Assembly: GCA_031280435.1 (NCBI GenBank)
Contig: JAITGS010000010.1
Coordinates: forward strand, 1-64,000
DNA length: 64,000 nt
Source: Tannerellaceae bacterium
GTDB lineage: Bacteria; Bacteroidota; Bacteroidia; Bacteroidales; Tannerellaceae
Reading direction: 5' to 3'
Position numbers and translations under genes: made by a program. This document shows, in pieces, positions 6,833 to 17,789 of this stretch (the stretch's first letter is position 1; each line of letters starts with the position of its first letter). The notes below the pieces were generated by a model. The model was given only the letters and a program-made list of their open reading frames with translations. It did no database searches and was not told the DNA's origin.

Positions 6833-9800
6833 TTGGGAAGGCTATCCTATAAAAAGTTCTCCCGCCGGACGAAGCGACTGCTACTGCTCTGTTTGGCGCC
6901 TGCCGCCATTATTTTTATGGCGGTTTTGATTTTGTTTGTGCCTCCGGTTCAGAACTATATGCTGAAGCAGGCGCTGCGCTATGCGGGTCGTAAGGCGGGG
7001 CTGGAACTTGCGGCCGACAGGCTTAGGCTCCGGCTCCCCTGCGAGCTCAGCGTCGAGAACCTCAGAGCCTCGGCTCCCGGGGCCGATTCGCTGCTGAGTT
7101 TGCAGTCGCTGAGGCTTGGCTTGCGGCCTTCGCTTTCTATGGGCAAGAGGCTTGCTGTCGAGAGGCTTGAGATGCTAGGGTTGTCTATAAATTCCGGGGC
7201 TTATGTGTCCGGAACTTATGTTTATGGTCGATTGGACAGTTTGAGCCTGAGTGGATTTGTCGACTTTAAGACGGGCCATGCCGATGCCGATGCGGTGGAA
7301 TTATCGGGTGCAAATGTTTTGGTTGAGGCTTATCCGTCGCCTGATACTACAAATTCGGAGGCTTCGGCCTGGACTGTCAGGCTTGGGCGCTTGCTTTTCA
7401 GTCGCACGGTGGCGGAGCTGCGGTTGCCGGCCGACAGCCTTGGTTTGTATGCGTTTATTCCGCGGGCAGAGGTGCGGGAAATTAATTTGGGGTTGGCGGC
7501 TTCGCTATACGCTGCGGCGAGTGTGGCTGTAAGCGATGCGGCCGTTGCTGTGGAAAGCGGTTCGGGCCGGGCGGCTTCGGGTTTCGATTGGCGTCACATC
7601 GAGCTGACGGAGCTGAATATGAGGCTGGATTCGGTTGAATATCTGGCCGGTGCTATGCAGGGTCAGCTTAGCTCGCTGTCGGTTTCCGAGCGGTCGGGTT
7701 TGCAGATTAGTTCGCTCAGCGCGCGGGCCCGTTCGGACAGCGCAGGGGCGGATTTGTCCGAATTTGAGCTCCGCACGGCACATTCGTCGCTCAGCCTTCA
7801 GGCTCGGATTCCTTCGGATGCCCTGAGTGCGGAGCCGGTCGGCAGCTTAGAGGCGCGGCTGTCGGCATCGGTGGGCAAGGCCGATTTGCCTTTTTTTGTC
7901 CTGCCCTCAGGCGATTTTGAGGCCCGCTATCCCGATAGCCCGCTTCGTATAGAGTTGGAGGCCAAAGGCAATAGCCGCTCGGTGGAGATTCCCCGGCTTC
8001 AGCTTAACCTGGCCGGGGCATTGCGCCTGCATGCCTGGGGAGCCATAGCCCGGCCACTCGACAGCCTTCGGCGCTCGGCTCGCCTCCGGCTGTCGTCGCG
8101 CGTGTATCAGCCTGGGCTCGACGTGACGGGCGAGCTCGATTACAGGCGTCGGACAGCCGGCGTCGAGCTCTCGCTGAGCGATGCGGCCAGGGCGCATCTG
8201 AGTGCGAGCTTCGGCCTTGCGGATGATAGCTATTCGGTTTTTTTGCAGGTCGACAGCTTGGTTCCGGCCGGCTTCACGGCCTTCGATTCGGCCGCCTTCG
8301 TTTCCGCCGTGCTGCGTGCGCAGGGGCATGGCTTCGATTTTTTTGCCGATTCCACGGTTGCCAATCTGCGCGGCCGAATCAATGAGCTTAGGTACGCTAA
8401 CAGTCGCTTGGGGCCTGTAAGATTCAGGGCTTCGCTGGTCAATCATAAGGCAGAGCTCGAAATGGAAAGCGATGATCCGGTTGCGAAGATGGACTTCAGC
8501 TTCATCGGCAGCCTTAGTCGCAATCGGATGACGGGCATGCTAAGCGGCAATGTCGACAGCCTCGACCTGTATGCGCTCCGCCTGACGGAGGCTCCTTTCT
8601 CCACTTCCTTCCAGATATTTGCCGAAGCCGAAAGCGACCTGGGCGTAAGGCACGGGGCCGACGTCACGCTCGGAAACTGGGAGCTCAACCTTGCCGGCAG
8701 CCCTTTCCGGGCAAAAACCCTAACGCTCAAAGCTCATTCGGATGCCGACACCACCGACATCAGCTTCAATGCGGGCGACCTGGGGGTTAGGCTGAGCGGC
8801 GGCTACGGGATTGAAGCGCTGGCAGGTCGGGCCGGACGTCTGGCTGAGGCCGTCGGCCGCAGGATGCGCACGGATTCGGCCGTCCGACTCAGCTCCGTGC
8901 AGCCGCTCTTCCCCGCCATGTCGCTGTCCGTGCATGCCGGTAAGGACAATCCGCTGCACGCGGCTTTGCGCCGCAATAACATTGAGTTCGACAGCTTCAG
9001 CCTCGAGCTGAGCTCTTCGCCCTCAGAGGGGCTCAGCGGCTCGGCCGGGCTGTTCGCTCTCTATCGCGATACTCTGCGCATAGATACTCTGCGCGCCAAG
9101 ATCGTTCCGGACGGCCGGGGCCTTACTTTCGGAGCCGAGGTTCTGAAAAACCGCTTCCTGAGGCAAACGCCCTTCACTGCTCGGCTTCAAGGCAGCCTGC
9201 GGGATGAATATGCAGAGGCCGAAGTGATGTATACTAATCACCGGGCTGCTACCGGGCTGCATCTCGGATTGCGGGCGGCCAAAACTCCGCAGGGCTTCCT
9301 GCTGAACTTTTTCCCCGACACTGCTGTTATCGCCTTCAACGCTTTCGCTCTGAACAGTAACAACAGCCTGCTTTTTAAGAGCATCCGGAACATAGAAGCC
9401 AACCTGCGATTCTCCGGAGCCAATAACAGCCTGCTGTGGATTCACTCTACGAAAGACAGCGCGACCGCCCCCTACCCCGTCCTCCGCGCCGAGCTCAGCA
9501 ATATTCCTCTGGGAGTGATTACGCGCGGATTCATCAGCCTGCCGTCGCTGGAAGGCTCGGCCAGCGCGGATTTTCAGTACATGCCCACAAGCGAATCGTT
9601 TACGGTGGCAGGCGAAGTTCATGTAGACAATCTCAGCTACGAAGGCGGCCGCGTAGGCGAGCTGATGCTCAACGGCACTTATATTCCTCTGGCCGGGAAT
9701 ACGCATGAGGTGGATTTGCATTTTTTCCGTAACATGAACGAGGTTAGCTCCGCCCTTGCAGTATACGACCCCGGGCGCGACAGGCTCAGCGGCTCGCTTC

Positions 9801-11341
9801 GCTTCGATGCCCTGCCGCTGGAAATGTTCTCGGCCTTCGTTCCTCATACCACCTTCGCCGGAGCCCTTAACGGGCAGGCAGAGATCAGCGGCACCGCGGC
9901 CGTTCCGCTGGCGACCGGCTTCTTGCAGTTAGACACAGCCTCGGTTTTCTCCGGGGCCGTATCGTCTCAGTTCAGGCTCGACAGCAGCCGCGTGAGCATA
10001 ACCGACAACGTGGCGAGCTTCAACAGCTTCAGGATATTTGCCTCCGGAGAGAATCCGTTCGAGATTAACGGCAGGCTGAACTTTGCCGACTTGGGAAGGG
10101 CCGAGGCCGACCTGCGCCTCGGAGGCAATAACATCAGGATACTCGACGCCAAACGCAGGCCCGAAAGCATTGCCTACGGCAGGCTGCTGGCCGACGTTTC
10201 GACCACCATAAAAGGATCGCTCTCCGCCCTGACTGTTCGCGGCAACGTGCGGCTTCTGGGAGGCACCAACCTCACCTACGTGATGCAGGAATCGCCTCTG
10301 ACGGTGGAAGACAGGCTGAAGGACTTGGTAACGTTCACGTCTTTCGCCGATTCGGCTCTGATGCGCCGGCGCCGGTCGCAGACTGCTCCGCTACCGCTCG
10401 GCGGCATAGACATGCTGATGCTGGTGCACATAGATCCTGTCGTGCAGCTCAGCGCCGATATTAGTCCGGACAAGTCGAGCTACCTGAACCTCGAAGGCGG
10501 CGGCGACCTCTCCTTCCAATATAACAGGCAGGGACATACGGTTGTGAACGGCCGCTACACGCTTTCGGGCGGCAAACTCAAGTACGCTCTGCCCATAATC
10601 CCGCTGAAGGAGTTCGGCATCAAGCCCGACAGCTACATACAATGGGACGGCGACCCCTTCAACCCTCTGCTCGGCCTGGCCGCCACACAGCGGATGCGCA
10701 GCACGGTGAGCCTTGCCGGCGAATCTCCCCGTCCGGTCGACTTCGAGGTGGGAGTAGACGTGCGCGAACGCTTAGACAACATGTCGCTGCTCTTCACCAT
10801 AGCGGCTCCCGACGACGCCTCCGTACAGTCGGAACTCGACCGCATGGGCGCCGAGGGACGCTCCACACAGGCCGTCGGCATGATGGTGACAGGCCTCTAC
10901 CTGGCCAACGGCAGCGGCGGCAAGGCCAACATGGACATGGGCGACGCGCTCAACAGCTTCCTCCAAAGCGAAATCAATCACATAGCCGGCAGCGCCCTTC
11001 GCACCGTCGACATCTCCTTCGGCATGGATTCATACAACCAGGCCCCCGAAAGAGGAGGCGGCCAGCGTACCGACTATTCCTTCCGCTTCGCCAAACGATT
11101 CTACAACGACCGCCTGCGCATAATGCTCGGCGGGAAATTATCTTCGGGCGACGTGCCGCAAAAGGAGGCCTTCATCGACAACGCCTCGCTTGAGTGGCGG
11201 ATGAACAGCGCCGGCACCGGCTACCTGAAGCTCTTCCACGACCGCAACTATCAGAGCATCCTCGACGGCGAAGTGATAGAAACCGGAGCCGGCATAGTCC
11301 TCCGCCGCCGCATGCTCCGCCTCTCCGAGCTCTTCAAATGA
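6833..11341 (+). CDS. tamB: TamB-family inter-membrane protein
   Basis: This 1502-residue protein has one N-terminal membrane helix (about 17-38, LLLLCLAPAAIIF...) followed by a very long run of beta-rich repeats. It ends with a TamB/DUF490 domain (about 1050-1500), in which VNGRYTLSGGKLKYALPIIPLKEFGI and GDPFNPLLGLAATQRM are typical. TamB-type proteins span the periplasm as a lipid-transfer groove and cooperate with an Omp85 partner; that gene is not in the window. The start is a TTG at 6833 preceded by an in-frame stop. The next ATG would remove half of the membrane helix, so TTG is preferred. The gene is GC-rich. Long frames on its opposite strand are codon shadows. Confidence 0.9.
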   Translation: MGRLSYKKFSRRTKRLLLLCLAPAAIIFMAVLILFVPPVQNYMLKQALRYAGRKAGLELAADRLRLRLPCELSVENLRASAPGADSLLSLQSLRLGLRPSLSMGKRLAVERLEMLGLSINSGAYVSGTYVYGRLDSLSLSGFVDFKTGHADADAVELSGANVLVEAYPSPDTTNSEASAWTVRLGRLLFSRTVAELRLPADSLGLYAFIPRAEVREINLGLAASLYAAASVAVSDAAVAVESGSGRAASGFDWRHIELTELNMRLDSVEYLAGAMQGQLSSLSVSERSGLQISSLSARARSDSAGADLSEFELRTAHSSLSLQARIPSDALSAEPVGSLEARLSASVGKADLPFFVLPSGDFEARYPDSPLRIELEAKGNSRSVEIPRLQLNLAGALRLHAWGAIARPLDSLRRSARLRLSSRVYQPGLDVTGELDYRRRTAGVELSLSDAARAHLSASFGLADDSYSVFLQVDSLVPAGFTAFDSAAFVSAVLRAQGHGFDFFADSTVANLRGRINELRYANSRLGPVRFRASLVNHKAELEMESDDPVAKMDFSFIGSLSRNRMTGMLSGNVDSLDLYALRLTEAPFSTSFQIFAEAESDLGVRHGADVTLGNWELNLAGSPFRAKTLTLKAHSDADTTDISFNAGDLGVRLSGGYGIEALAGRAGRLAEAVGRRMRTDSAVRLSSVQPLFPAMSLSVHAGKDNPLHAALRRNNIEFDSFSLELSSSPSEGLSGSAGLFALYRDTLRIDTLRAKIVPDGRGLTFGAEVLKNRFLRQTPFTARLQGSLRDEYAEAEVMYTNHRAATGLHLGLRAAKTPQGFLLNFFPDTAVIAFNAFALNSNNSLLFKSIRNIEANLRFSGANNSLLWIHSTKDSATAPYPVLRAELSNIPLGVITRGFISLPSLEGSASADFQYMPTSESFTVAGEVHVDNLSYEGGRVGELMLNGTYIPLAGNTHEVDLHFFRNMNEVSSALAVYDPGRDRLSGSLRFDALPLEMFSAFVPHTTFAGALNGQAEISGTAAVPLATGFLQLDTASVFSGAVSSQFRLDSSRVSITDNVASFNSFRIFASGENPFEINGRLNFADLGRAEADLRLGGNNIRILDAKRRPESIAYGRLLADVSTTIKGSLSALTVRGNVRLLGGTNLTYVMQESPLTVEDRLKDLVTFTSFADSALMRRRRSQTAPLPLGGIDMLMLVHIDPVVQLSADISPDKSSYLNLEGGGDLSFQYNRQGHTVVNGRYTLSGGKLKYALPIIPLKEFGIKPDSYIQWDGDPFNPLLGLAATQRMRSTVSLAGESPRPVDFEVGVDVRERLDNMSLLFTIAAPDDASVQSELDRMGAEGRSTQAVGMMVTGLYLANGSGGKANMDMGDALNSFLQSEINHIAGSALRTVDISFGMDSYNQAPERGGGQRTDYSFRFAKRFYNDRLRIMLGGKLSSGDVPQKEAFIDNASLEWRMNSAGTGYLKLFHDRNYQSILDGEVIETGAGIVLRRRMLRLSELFK

Positions 11342-11610
11342 TGCGGCTTCGGCTTGCTGCACACGTTCGGAGACATCGCATCCCCAAGCTTCTCACCACC
11401 TGATTCCTCCTGCCAAACAACCTCAGTTGCGCAGAGGCGAGGAATCAAAATCGCAATGTAAAAGGAACTGAGGCGAGCTGAGGCGACATCGTTTTTTTGT
11501 CAAGAAACTATTCTCGCCTTGTCGCAACATTTTAATCCCGCAAAAAAAATAGCCGCAGCCTGTCCAAAAACTTTCATCCTCTCGACGGAGCTGCGGCGAC
11601 ACATCGCAAC

Positions 11611-11970
11611 GCTTCATTATCTCGCCGATACAACGGCACGATAAACAAGCGTTCCGGTTTCGCGACGTTCAAACGGCACGATAAACAAGCGTTTAGCTTT
11701 CGCGACGTTTAAACGGCACGATAAGCAAGCGTTTAGCTTTCGCGACGTTTAAACGGCACGATAAACAAACGTTTAGCTTTCGCGACGTTTAAACGGCACG
11801 ATAAACAAGCGTTTAGCTTTCGCGACGTTCAAACGGCACGATAAACAAGCGTTTAGCTTTCGCGACGTTCAAACGGCACGATAAGCAAGCGTTTAGCTTT
11901 CGCGACGTTTAAACGGCACGATAAACAAGCGTTTCATTGTCTCGCCGTTGTAACGGCACGATACTTAAAC
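11611..11970. repeat. Tandem array B: about 9 units of exactly 40 bp
   Basis: This array lies in the 1.05 kb gap between tamB and the aldehyde dehydrogenase gene. The unit reads AAACGGCACGATAAACAAGC then GTTTAGCTTTCGCGACGTTT. The six inner copies differ by only a few bases. The first and last copies share a variant flank containing CTCGCC. Unit junctions form the palindrome CGTTTAAACG. The sequence from 11342 to 11610 holds no gene that I can support. Confidence 0.92.
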
Positions 11971-12115
11971 GTTTTGATTGCTCCACGATAGATTTCGCAA
12001 GCCGATGAAACTGTTTGACGCCTCCAATTTTTTTTGTGAGCATGTAAAAGTATTTGGTTTGTATGCCGAAAATATTCTATGCTGGGATTACTTTTTGCAC
12101 CGCCCCCAAAATATC

Positions 12116-12245
12116 ACCGGCCCCCATTGCATCAATGTCGTTGCACCAATGACGCCGCCGCAAAGGCATTGGCCGACGGTTTTATTCGGGTCGAAAATGT
12201 TAGCCCCCTACGGGACCCCTGTTTGGGCAGACGAATGACCCCTTT
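12116..12245 (+). repeat. Dispersed intergenic element, copy 1
   Basis: About 130 bp that reappears in inverse orientation at about 20000-20145. Shared blocks include CCCCCATTGCATCAATG, ACGCCGCCGCAAAGGCATTG, GTTTTATTCGGGTCGAAAAT and CCTACGGGACCCCTG or close variants. The GGGTCGAA segment is half of a palindrome that is complete in copy 2. It lies upstream of the promoter of the aldehyde dehydrogenase gene. It has no transposase. Confidence 0.8.
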
Positions 12246-12319
12246 GGGCAGGCGCGAATTATTTTGATACAATCCTTTTCAGACAGGAGCGGCGTTTTAA
12301 ACCCCCCAAAACGCCATTA

Positions 12320-12350
12320 TTTGCCCAAACCATATTGTTTCATATCTTTG
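12320..12350 (+). promoter_or_regulatory. Promoter of the aldehyde dehydrogenase gene
   Basis: TTTG at 12320-12323 and TATCTTTG at 12343-12350 are 19 nt apart, a perfect consensus. The ATG at 12390 lies 40 nt downstream. Confidence 0.85.
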
Positions 12351-12389
12351 GAGCCGTTCACAATGCAATTATCCTAAACATATATATTT

Positions 12390-13820
12390 ATGAATACCCT
12401 TAAACAGTTTATCAACGGACAATTTGTTGAGCCTCTTTCGAAGCGACAGCTCGAAGTTGAGGATCCTTTCGAAGGAAAAATCATCGCATCGGCTCCCGAT
12501 GGCGACGAGGCTGATGCCGACGCTGCTCTTCAGGCCGCCGCTGCCGCACAGCCTTCGTGGGCCAAGAAGTCGGCGCCCGAACGGGCATCCTATCTGAGGC
12601 TTATGGCCGCACAGATTCGGGCAAACCGAGTTGAGCTCGCACAGACGCTGGCGCGCGAACAGGCCAAGATTATGCCTCTCGCACAGGTGGAAATCGACTT
12701 CACCGCGGACTATTTCGAGTACTACGCCGGCTGGGCGCGCATCTACGAGGGCGAGATTATACAGAGCGACCGCCCTAACGAAAACATATTCCTTTTCCGC
12801 AAGCCTATTGGCGTCGTGGCAGGGATTTGCCCGTGGAATTTCCCCTTCTTCGTGATGGCCCGCAAGGTGGCGCCCTCGCTGCTGGCGGGATGTACGGCGG
12901 TGATAAAGCCCAGCAGCCTGACGCCGCTGACTACCTTTGCCTTCGCGCGCCTCATCGAGGCCACCGGATTGCCTCCGGGCGTGGTGAACTTCGTAAGCGG
13001 ACGCGGCTCCACCCTTGGCAACGCACTTGTGACGCACGAGCTGACCGACATGGTTTCGCTCACGGGAAGCGTTGAGGCCGGGCGCGACATCATACGGGCA
13101 TCGGCCGAGCGCATCACCAAGGTTTCGCTCGAGCTGGGAGGCAAGGCGCCGGCCATAGTCTTCAAGGATGCCGACATAGACCTGGCCGTGAAAGCCATAG
13201 TCGACTCCAGAGTTATCTTCGGAGGACAGGTGTGCAACTGCGCCGAGCGGGCCTACATACATGAGGCTATCTTCGACGAGTTTGCCGACAAGCTTGCCAA
13301 AGCGATGGCCAAAGTGACGTACGGCAGCCCCTTCGCATCGCCATCGCCGCAGATGAGCTCGCTTATCGACAGCCGGCAGCTCGAAAAAGTGGAGGCCATG
13401 GTATCGAGAGCCGTAGCCGAAGGCGCTCAGGTTCTGACCGGAGGCCGTCGCGCCGACGCTCCGGGATACAAGTACGAGCCTACGGTTCTGGCCGGATGCT
13501 CGCAGCAATCGGAGATGGTGCAGAGCGAAGTCTTCGGCCCCGTGCTCCCCATCCTCCCCTTCAACTACTACGACGAGGCCATAGCCATGGCAAACGACAG
13601 CCGCTACGGGCTGACCTCCTCCGTGTTCACCACCAACGTCAGCACCGTGATGCAGGCGCTAAAGGATTTGCGCTTCGGCGAGACCTACGTCAACCGCGAG
13701 CACTTCGAGGGCATGCAGGGCTTCCATGCCGGATGGCGTCAGTCGGGCATAGGCGGAGCCGACGGCAAGCACGGACTGATGGAGTACCTCCAGTCGCAGG
13801 TGGCCTACGTGCAATACTGA
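12390..13820 (+). CDS. aldA: NAD-dependent aldehyde dehydrogenase, AldA (lactaldehyde dehydrogenase) type
   Basis: This 476-residue ALDH-superfamily enzyme oxidises an aldehyde to a carboxylate with NAD. It resembles E. coli AldA along its whole length, sharing blocks such as FTADYFEYYAGWARIYEGEI, IIQSDRPNENIFLF, CPWNFPFF (catalytic Asn), LELGGKAPAIV (catalytic Glu), GGQVCNCAER (nucleophilic Cys) and GFHAGWRQSGIGGADGKHG. AldA acts on L-lactaldehyde from fucose or rhamnose breakdown and on glycolaldehyde. No fuc or rha genes are adjacent, so the physiological substrate is inferred. A consensus promoter precedes it, and the HMA gene follows after 28 nt. Confidence 0.9.
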   Translation: MNTLKQFINGQFVEPLSKRQLEVEDPFEGKIIASAPDGDEADADAALQAAAAAQPSWAKKSAPERASYLRLMAAQIRANRVELAQTLAREQAKIMPLAQVEIDFTADYFEYYAGWARIYEGEIIQSDRPNENIFLFRKPIGVVAGICPWNFPFFVMARKVAPSLLAGCTAVIKPSSLTPLTTFAFARLIEATGLPPGVVNFVSGRGSTLGNALVTHELTDMVSLTGSVEAGRDIIRASAERITKVSLELGGKAPAIVFKDADIDLAVKAIVDSRVIFGGQVCNCAERAYIHEAIFDEFADKLAKAMAKVTYGSPFASPSPQMSSLIDSRQLEKVEAMVSRAVAEGAQVLTGGRRADAPGYKYEPTVLAGCSQQSEMVQSEVFGPVLPILPFNYYDEAIAMANDSRYGLTSSVFTTNVSTVMQALKDLRFGETYVNREHFEGMQGFHAGWRQSGIGGADGKHGLMEYLQSQVAYVQY

Positions 13821-13848
13821 TTTAATCACCATATAAATTCAAAAGAAG

Positions 13849-14175
13849 ATGAAGAAAACTATCTTACTTTTGGCCGTCATCATACTGACAGCCGGCGGCG
13901 CCGCCGCAAAAGACACTAACGCCAGCCTCCGCGTGCAGGGCAAGTGCAACATGTGCAAGACTAAGATTGAGAAGGCCGCCAAGGCCGTAGAGGGCGTATC
14001 CGTAGCCGAATGGAACAAGGAAACGAAAGTGCTGCGCCTGCGCTTCGACGATTCCAAGGCCAAGCTCGACAACATCAGCCAAGCCGTAGCCAAAATCGGA
14101 TACGATACCGATAAGGACAAGGCTCCGGACGAGGCTTACTCGGCCATGCCCAACTGCTGCAAGTACCGCGAGTGA
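13849..14175 (+). CDS. Exported heavy-metal-associated (HMA) domain protein
   Basis: The protein has 108 residues: a signal peptide (MKKTILLLAVIILTAGGAAA) followed by a single HMA ferredoxin-like domain. The metal-binding GKCNMC (CxxC) is in the first loop, and VEGVSVAEW and IGYDTDKD match the later strands. Such domains bind Cu(I) or Zn(II) and, when exported, act as periplasmic metal chaperones or scavengers. A second Cys pair (NCC) near the C-terminus could add ligands. It is 28 nt downstream of aldA and shares its terminator, so the two are probably co-transcribed, although no functional link is obvious. Confidence 0.85.
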   Translation: MKKTILLLAVIILTAGGAAAKDTNASLRVQGKCNMCKTKIEKAAKAVEGVSVAEWNKETKVLRLRFDDSKAKLDNISQAVAKIGYDTDKDKAPDEAYSAMPNCCKYRE

Positions 14176-14197
14176 CTCCGCGCCGCAAGGCGAATAC

Positions 14198-14239
14198 AAA
14201 AAGGGCCGTCTAACGATTGAAGTTAGACGGCCCTTTTTT
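14198..14239. terminator. Bidirectional terminator between the HMA gene and secA
   Basis: A perfect 12-bp stem, GGGCCGTCTAAC (14203-14214) with GTTAGACGGCCC (14222-14233) and a 7-nt loop, has a run of A before it and a run of T after it. It can end both converging transcripts. Confidence 0.93.
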
Positions 14240-14259
14240 GTAGGAACTGCCTCTAAGGC

Positions 14260-17200
14260 TCAGAGGCCTTGCCCGTGACAGCTCTTGTACTTTTTGCCGC
14301 TTCCGCAGGGGCAGGGATCGTTGCGGCCTACCTTCTTCTCGGCCCTGACTGGCATCTGAGGCTTAGGCTTAGTCGGGCCTGTGGGAGGCTTTTCGCCAGG
14401 CTCGCCTGAGGTGGGCCCGGCCTGAACGGCTTCGCTCTTTTCGGCGCGATAGCGGCTCATGTCCTGCCTGCGCTCGCGGGCTGCCTGCTGTACGTTCACG
14501 TGCCGGCCCTCGCTTGCTCCGGGAGCCTGTTCGTGCAATTGCCCGCGCATCAGTATGCCGGCGCTCTTGCGGTTCATGGCATCTACCATAGCCTTGAAGA
14601 GGTTGTAGGATTCGAGCTTATATATCAGCAGCGGATCTTTGTTCTCGTAGGTTGCATTCTGAACGGAGTGGCGCAGCTCGTCCATCTCCCGCAGATGCTC
14701 TTTCCAGGCCTCGTCTATGGTGTGGAGCAGGATGGCCTTCTGGAAAGCCTTAGGTACGGCTTTGCTGTTGGTTTCGTAGGCTTCCTTCAGGTTGCAGATG
14801 ATTTGGTAGACGCGCTTGCCGTCGGTGATAGGTATCACTATGTTGTCGTACATGGCTCCCTGCTCTTCGTAAACGCGCCTGATGACGGGGTTTGCGGTTT
14901 GGATCATATTCTCCATGCGCCTCTTGAAGTGCTTGAGGGCATCGTCGAAGAGAGCCTCGGCCAGCGCTTTCGAGTTGCCGCCTGCAAATTCCTTCTCGTC
15001 GAAGGGCGATTCCATGGCGAAGGTGCGGAAGAGCTCTAAGCGGAAGTCGCTGAAGCTGTCGCTGTCGGAATACTGTTCGACTATGGCCGTGGCATTGTCG
15101 TAAATGGTATGCAGCACGTCGAGGCCTATGCGTTCGCCAAGGAGAGCGTGGTGGCGGCGGGTATAGATCACCTTTCGCTGTATGTTCATCACGTCGTCGA
15201 AGTCGAGCAGGCGCTTGCGGATGCCGAAGTTGTTTTCCTCCACCTTCTTCTGAGCCTTCTCTACGGCTGAGTTGAGCATGGAGTGTTCGAGCATCTCCCC
15301 GGTTTTGAAGCCAAGCCTGTCCATCAATCCGGCTATGCGGTCGGATGCAAACAGGCGCATCAGGTCGTCTTCGAGCGAGATGAAGAACACGGAGGAGCCG
15401 GGGTCGCCCTGGCGTCCGGAGCGTCCGCGAAGCTGCCGGTCTACCCTTCGGCTCTCGTGTCTTTCGGTGCCGATGATGGCAAGCCCTCCGGCTGCCTTCA
15501 CTTCGGGCGATAGCTTGATGTCGGTACCGCGACCGGCCATGTTGGTGGCTATGGTGACGGTTCCGCGCTGTCCGGCCTGGGCAACGATGTCGGCCTCGCG
15601 CTGATGGAGCTTTGCGTTCAGAACGTTGTGCGGTATGCGCCGGATGTTGAGCATCCTGCTGAGAAGCTCGGAGATCTCAACCGATGTGGTGCCGACCAGC
15701 ACCGGGCGTCCGGCATTCACTAAGGCATTGATTTCGTCGATCACCGCATTGTACTTCTCCCGCTTGGTCTTGTAGATGCGGTCGTTCATGTCGGTGCGAT
15801 CTATGGGGCGGTTGGTTGGTATCACTACCACGTCGAGCTTATAGATGTCCCAGAACTCGCCGGCCTCCGTTTCGGCCGTACCCGTCATCCCGGCCAGCTT
15901 TTGATACATGCGGAAGTAGTTCTGGAGCGTGATGGTGGCGTAGGTTTGCGTCGCGGCTTCCACTTTGACGCGCTCCTTGGCTTCTATGGCCTGGTGGAGG
16001 CCGTCGGAGTAGCGCCGGCCCTCCATGATGCGTCCGGTTTGCTCGTCCACTATCATCACCTTGTTCTCTATAACCACATATTCGTCGTCGCGCTCAAAGA
16101 GCGTATAGGCCTTGAGCAGCTGGTTGATTGTATGGACTCGCTCGCTCTTGACGGAGTAGTTGGCCAGCAGCTCATCTTTACGGGCCTGCTTCTCCTCATC
16201 GGTGCCCTGCATGTTATCAACCTGCGACAGATCCAGGGCGATGTTGGGCAGGACGAAGAACTGCGGGTCGTCGGACTTGCCGGTCAGCAGGTCGATGCCC
16301 TTGTCGGTAAGCTCTATGCTATGGTTTTTCTCGTCTATCACGTAGTAGAGGGCTTCGGTGACGAGATACATCTGCCGCTGGTTATCGGCCAGGTATACGG
16401 CTTCGGTTTTGTTCATGGCCGCCTTGATGCCCGGCTCGCTCAGGAACTTTATCAGCGCCTTGTTGCGCGGGTTGCCCTTTGAGGAGCGGAAGAGCAGCAG
16501 AGAGCCTTCCTCGGCCACCTTCTCGTCCTTGCTTTGCATCTTTTGCTTGGCCTCGGTGAGAAGCCTTGTGCAGAGGTTGCGCTGAGCATTGACCACTACC
16601 TCAACGTTGGGCCGGAACTGCTCGAAGAGTTGCACTTCGCCTTTCGGAATGGCGCCTGAGATGATGAGCGGCGTGCGGGCGTCGTCGATCAGGACGGAGT
16701 CCACCTCATCCACTATGGCATAGTTGTGCTTGCGCTGAACCAGATCTTTAGGGCCGAGGGCCATGTTGTCGCGCAGATAGTCGAAGCCGAACTCGTTATT
16801 GGTGCCGAAGGTGATGTCGGCAAGGTAGGCTTTGCGTCGCGCATCCGAGTTCGGCTCATGCTTGTCTATGCAGTCCACCGACAGTCCGTGGAACATGTAG
16901 AGAGGCCCCATCCATTCGGAGTCACGCTTGGAGAGGTAGTCGTTCACCGTCACAACGTGCACTCCGTTTCCGGTAAGCGCATTGAGGAAGACCGGCAGCG
17001 TTGCCACCAGGGTTTTACCTTCTCCGGTAGCCATTTCGGCTATGTATCCCTTCACGCGCTTGCTCAGCTTGGTGTCTTCGGTGTCCTTTTCGTATTTCTT
17101 CGGGCTCGGATTGTGGAGCACTACCCCGCCCATGAGCTGCACGTCGAAGTGTATCATATCCCAGGTGATATGATTGCCGCCGGCCGTCCAGTGGTTGCTG

Positions 17201-17661
17201 TATACGGCCTTGTCGCCTTCGATCACGACGAAGTCGTGCGCGATGGCCAGCTCGCGATCAAAGTCTGTTGCGGTCACTACGATGCGTTCGTTTTGCACGA
17301 AGCGCCGGGCCGTATCTTTCACTATGGAGAATACTTCGGGGAGTATGCGGTCGAGCTCGCGTTCCTGTATCTGAAGTATCTCTTTCTCTATTTCGTCGAT
17401 CTGCGCCCAGAGCTTCTCGCGCTCTTCGAGTTCGAGGCTTTCGATCGATGCTTTGAGCTCGTCGGCCTTGCGGCGCTCGTCCGTAACGACGGCGGCAAGC
17501 TGCCCGCGGAGCTTTGCGGAGTATGCTCGGAGCTCGTCGTTGCTCATCTTCTCAACTTCCGGATATACGGCTTTTATCTTGTCGACGTACGGCAGTATAT
17601 CCTTAAGGTCGCGCTGCGACTTGTTGCCGAAGAATTTCGATATAAATTCGTTTAATCCCAT
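14260..17661 (-). CDS. secA: Preprotein translocase ATPase SecA
   Basis: This 1133-residue motor drives Sec-dependent export through SecYEG. The DEAD-type core is visible: [10 protein letters not shown] (Walker A), [11 protein letters not shown] (Walker B), the preprotein cross-linking domain, [23 protein letters not shown] and the arginine-finger region [14 protein letters not shown]. The C-terminus ends in the SEC-C zinc motif [14 protein letters not shown], which contacts SecB or the ribosome. The large size, with a long insert near 350-450, is normal in Bacteroidetes. The gene converges with aldA-HMA and shares their terminator. Upstream is the PafA-like gene on the same strand, 128 nt away. 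Confidence 0.98.
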   Translation of the reverse strand: MGLNEFISKFFGNKSQRDLKDILPYVDKIKAVYPEVEKMSNDELRAYSAKLRGQLAAVVTDERRKADELKASIESLELEEREKLWAQIDEIEKEILQIQERELDRILPEVFSIVKDTARRFVQNERIVVTATDFDRELAIAHDFVVIEGDKAVYSNHWTAGGNHITWDMIHFDVQLMGGVVLHNPSPKKYEKDTEDTKLSKRVKGYIAEMATGEGKTLVATLPVFLNALTGNGVHVVTVNDYLSKRDSEWMGPLYMFHGLSVDCIDKHEPNSDARRKAYLADITFGTNNEFGFDYLRDNMALGPKDLVQRKHNYAIVDEVDSVLIDDARTPLIISGAIPKGEVQLFEQFRPNVEVVVNAQRNLCTRLLTEAKQKMQSKDEKVAEEGSLLLFRSSKGNPRNKALIKFLSEPGIKAAMNKTEAVYLADNQRQMYLVTEALYYVIDEKNHSIELTDKGIDLLTGKSDDPQFFVLPNIALDLSQVDNMQGTDEEKQARKDELLANYSVKSERVHTINQLLKAYTLFERDDEYVVIENKVMIVDEQTGRIMEGRRYSDGLHQAIEAKERVKVEAATQTYATITLQNYFRMYQKLAGMTGTAETEAGEFWDIYKLDVVVIPTNRPIDRTDMNDRIYKTKREKYNAVIDEINALVNAGRPVLVGTTSVEISELLSRMLNIRRIPHNVLNAKLHQREADIVAQAGQRGTVTIATNMAGRGTDIKLSPEVKAAGGLAIIGTERHESRRVDRQLRGRSGRQGDPGSSVFFISLEDDLMRLFASDRIAGLMDRLGFKTGEMLEHSMLNSAVEKAQKKVEENNFGIRKRLLDFDDVMNIQRKVIYTRRHHALLGERIGLDVLHTIYDNATAIVEQYSDSDSFSDFRLELFRTFAMESPFDEKEFAGGNSKALAEALFDDALKHFKRRMENMIQTANPVIRRVYEEQGAMYDNIVIPITDGKRVYQIICNLKEAYETNSKAVPKAFQKAILLHTIDEAWKEHLREMDELRHSVQNATYENKDPLLIYKLESYNLFKAMVDAMNRKSAGILMRGQLHEQAPGASEGRHVNVQQAARERRQDMSRYRAEKSEAVQAGPTSGEPGEKPPTGPTKPKPQMPVRAEKKVGRNDPCPCGSGKKYKSCHGQGL

Positions 17662-17789
17662 AATGCTTTATCAAGAGTTTAATTAAGATATTTAGAAAAT
17701 AGTGATAGTGGAAACAGGTATACTATATTGATGCAGCCGCATACGAGCCATACCTCCGGGCCGGCAGGCCCTCGCCTTGACAGTATAGT

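Noticed and set aside
11978-12267. ORFs of 62-86 residues over the dispersed element near 12.1 kb
   Set aside because: They follow the repeat sequence; the copy at 20 kb yields a similar frame on the other strand, so the match reflects DNA repetition rather than a gene.
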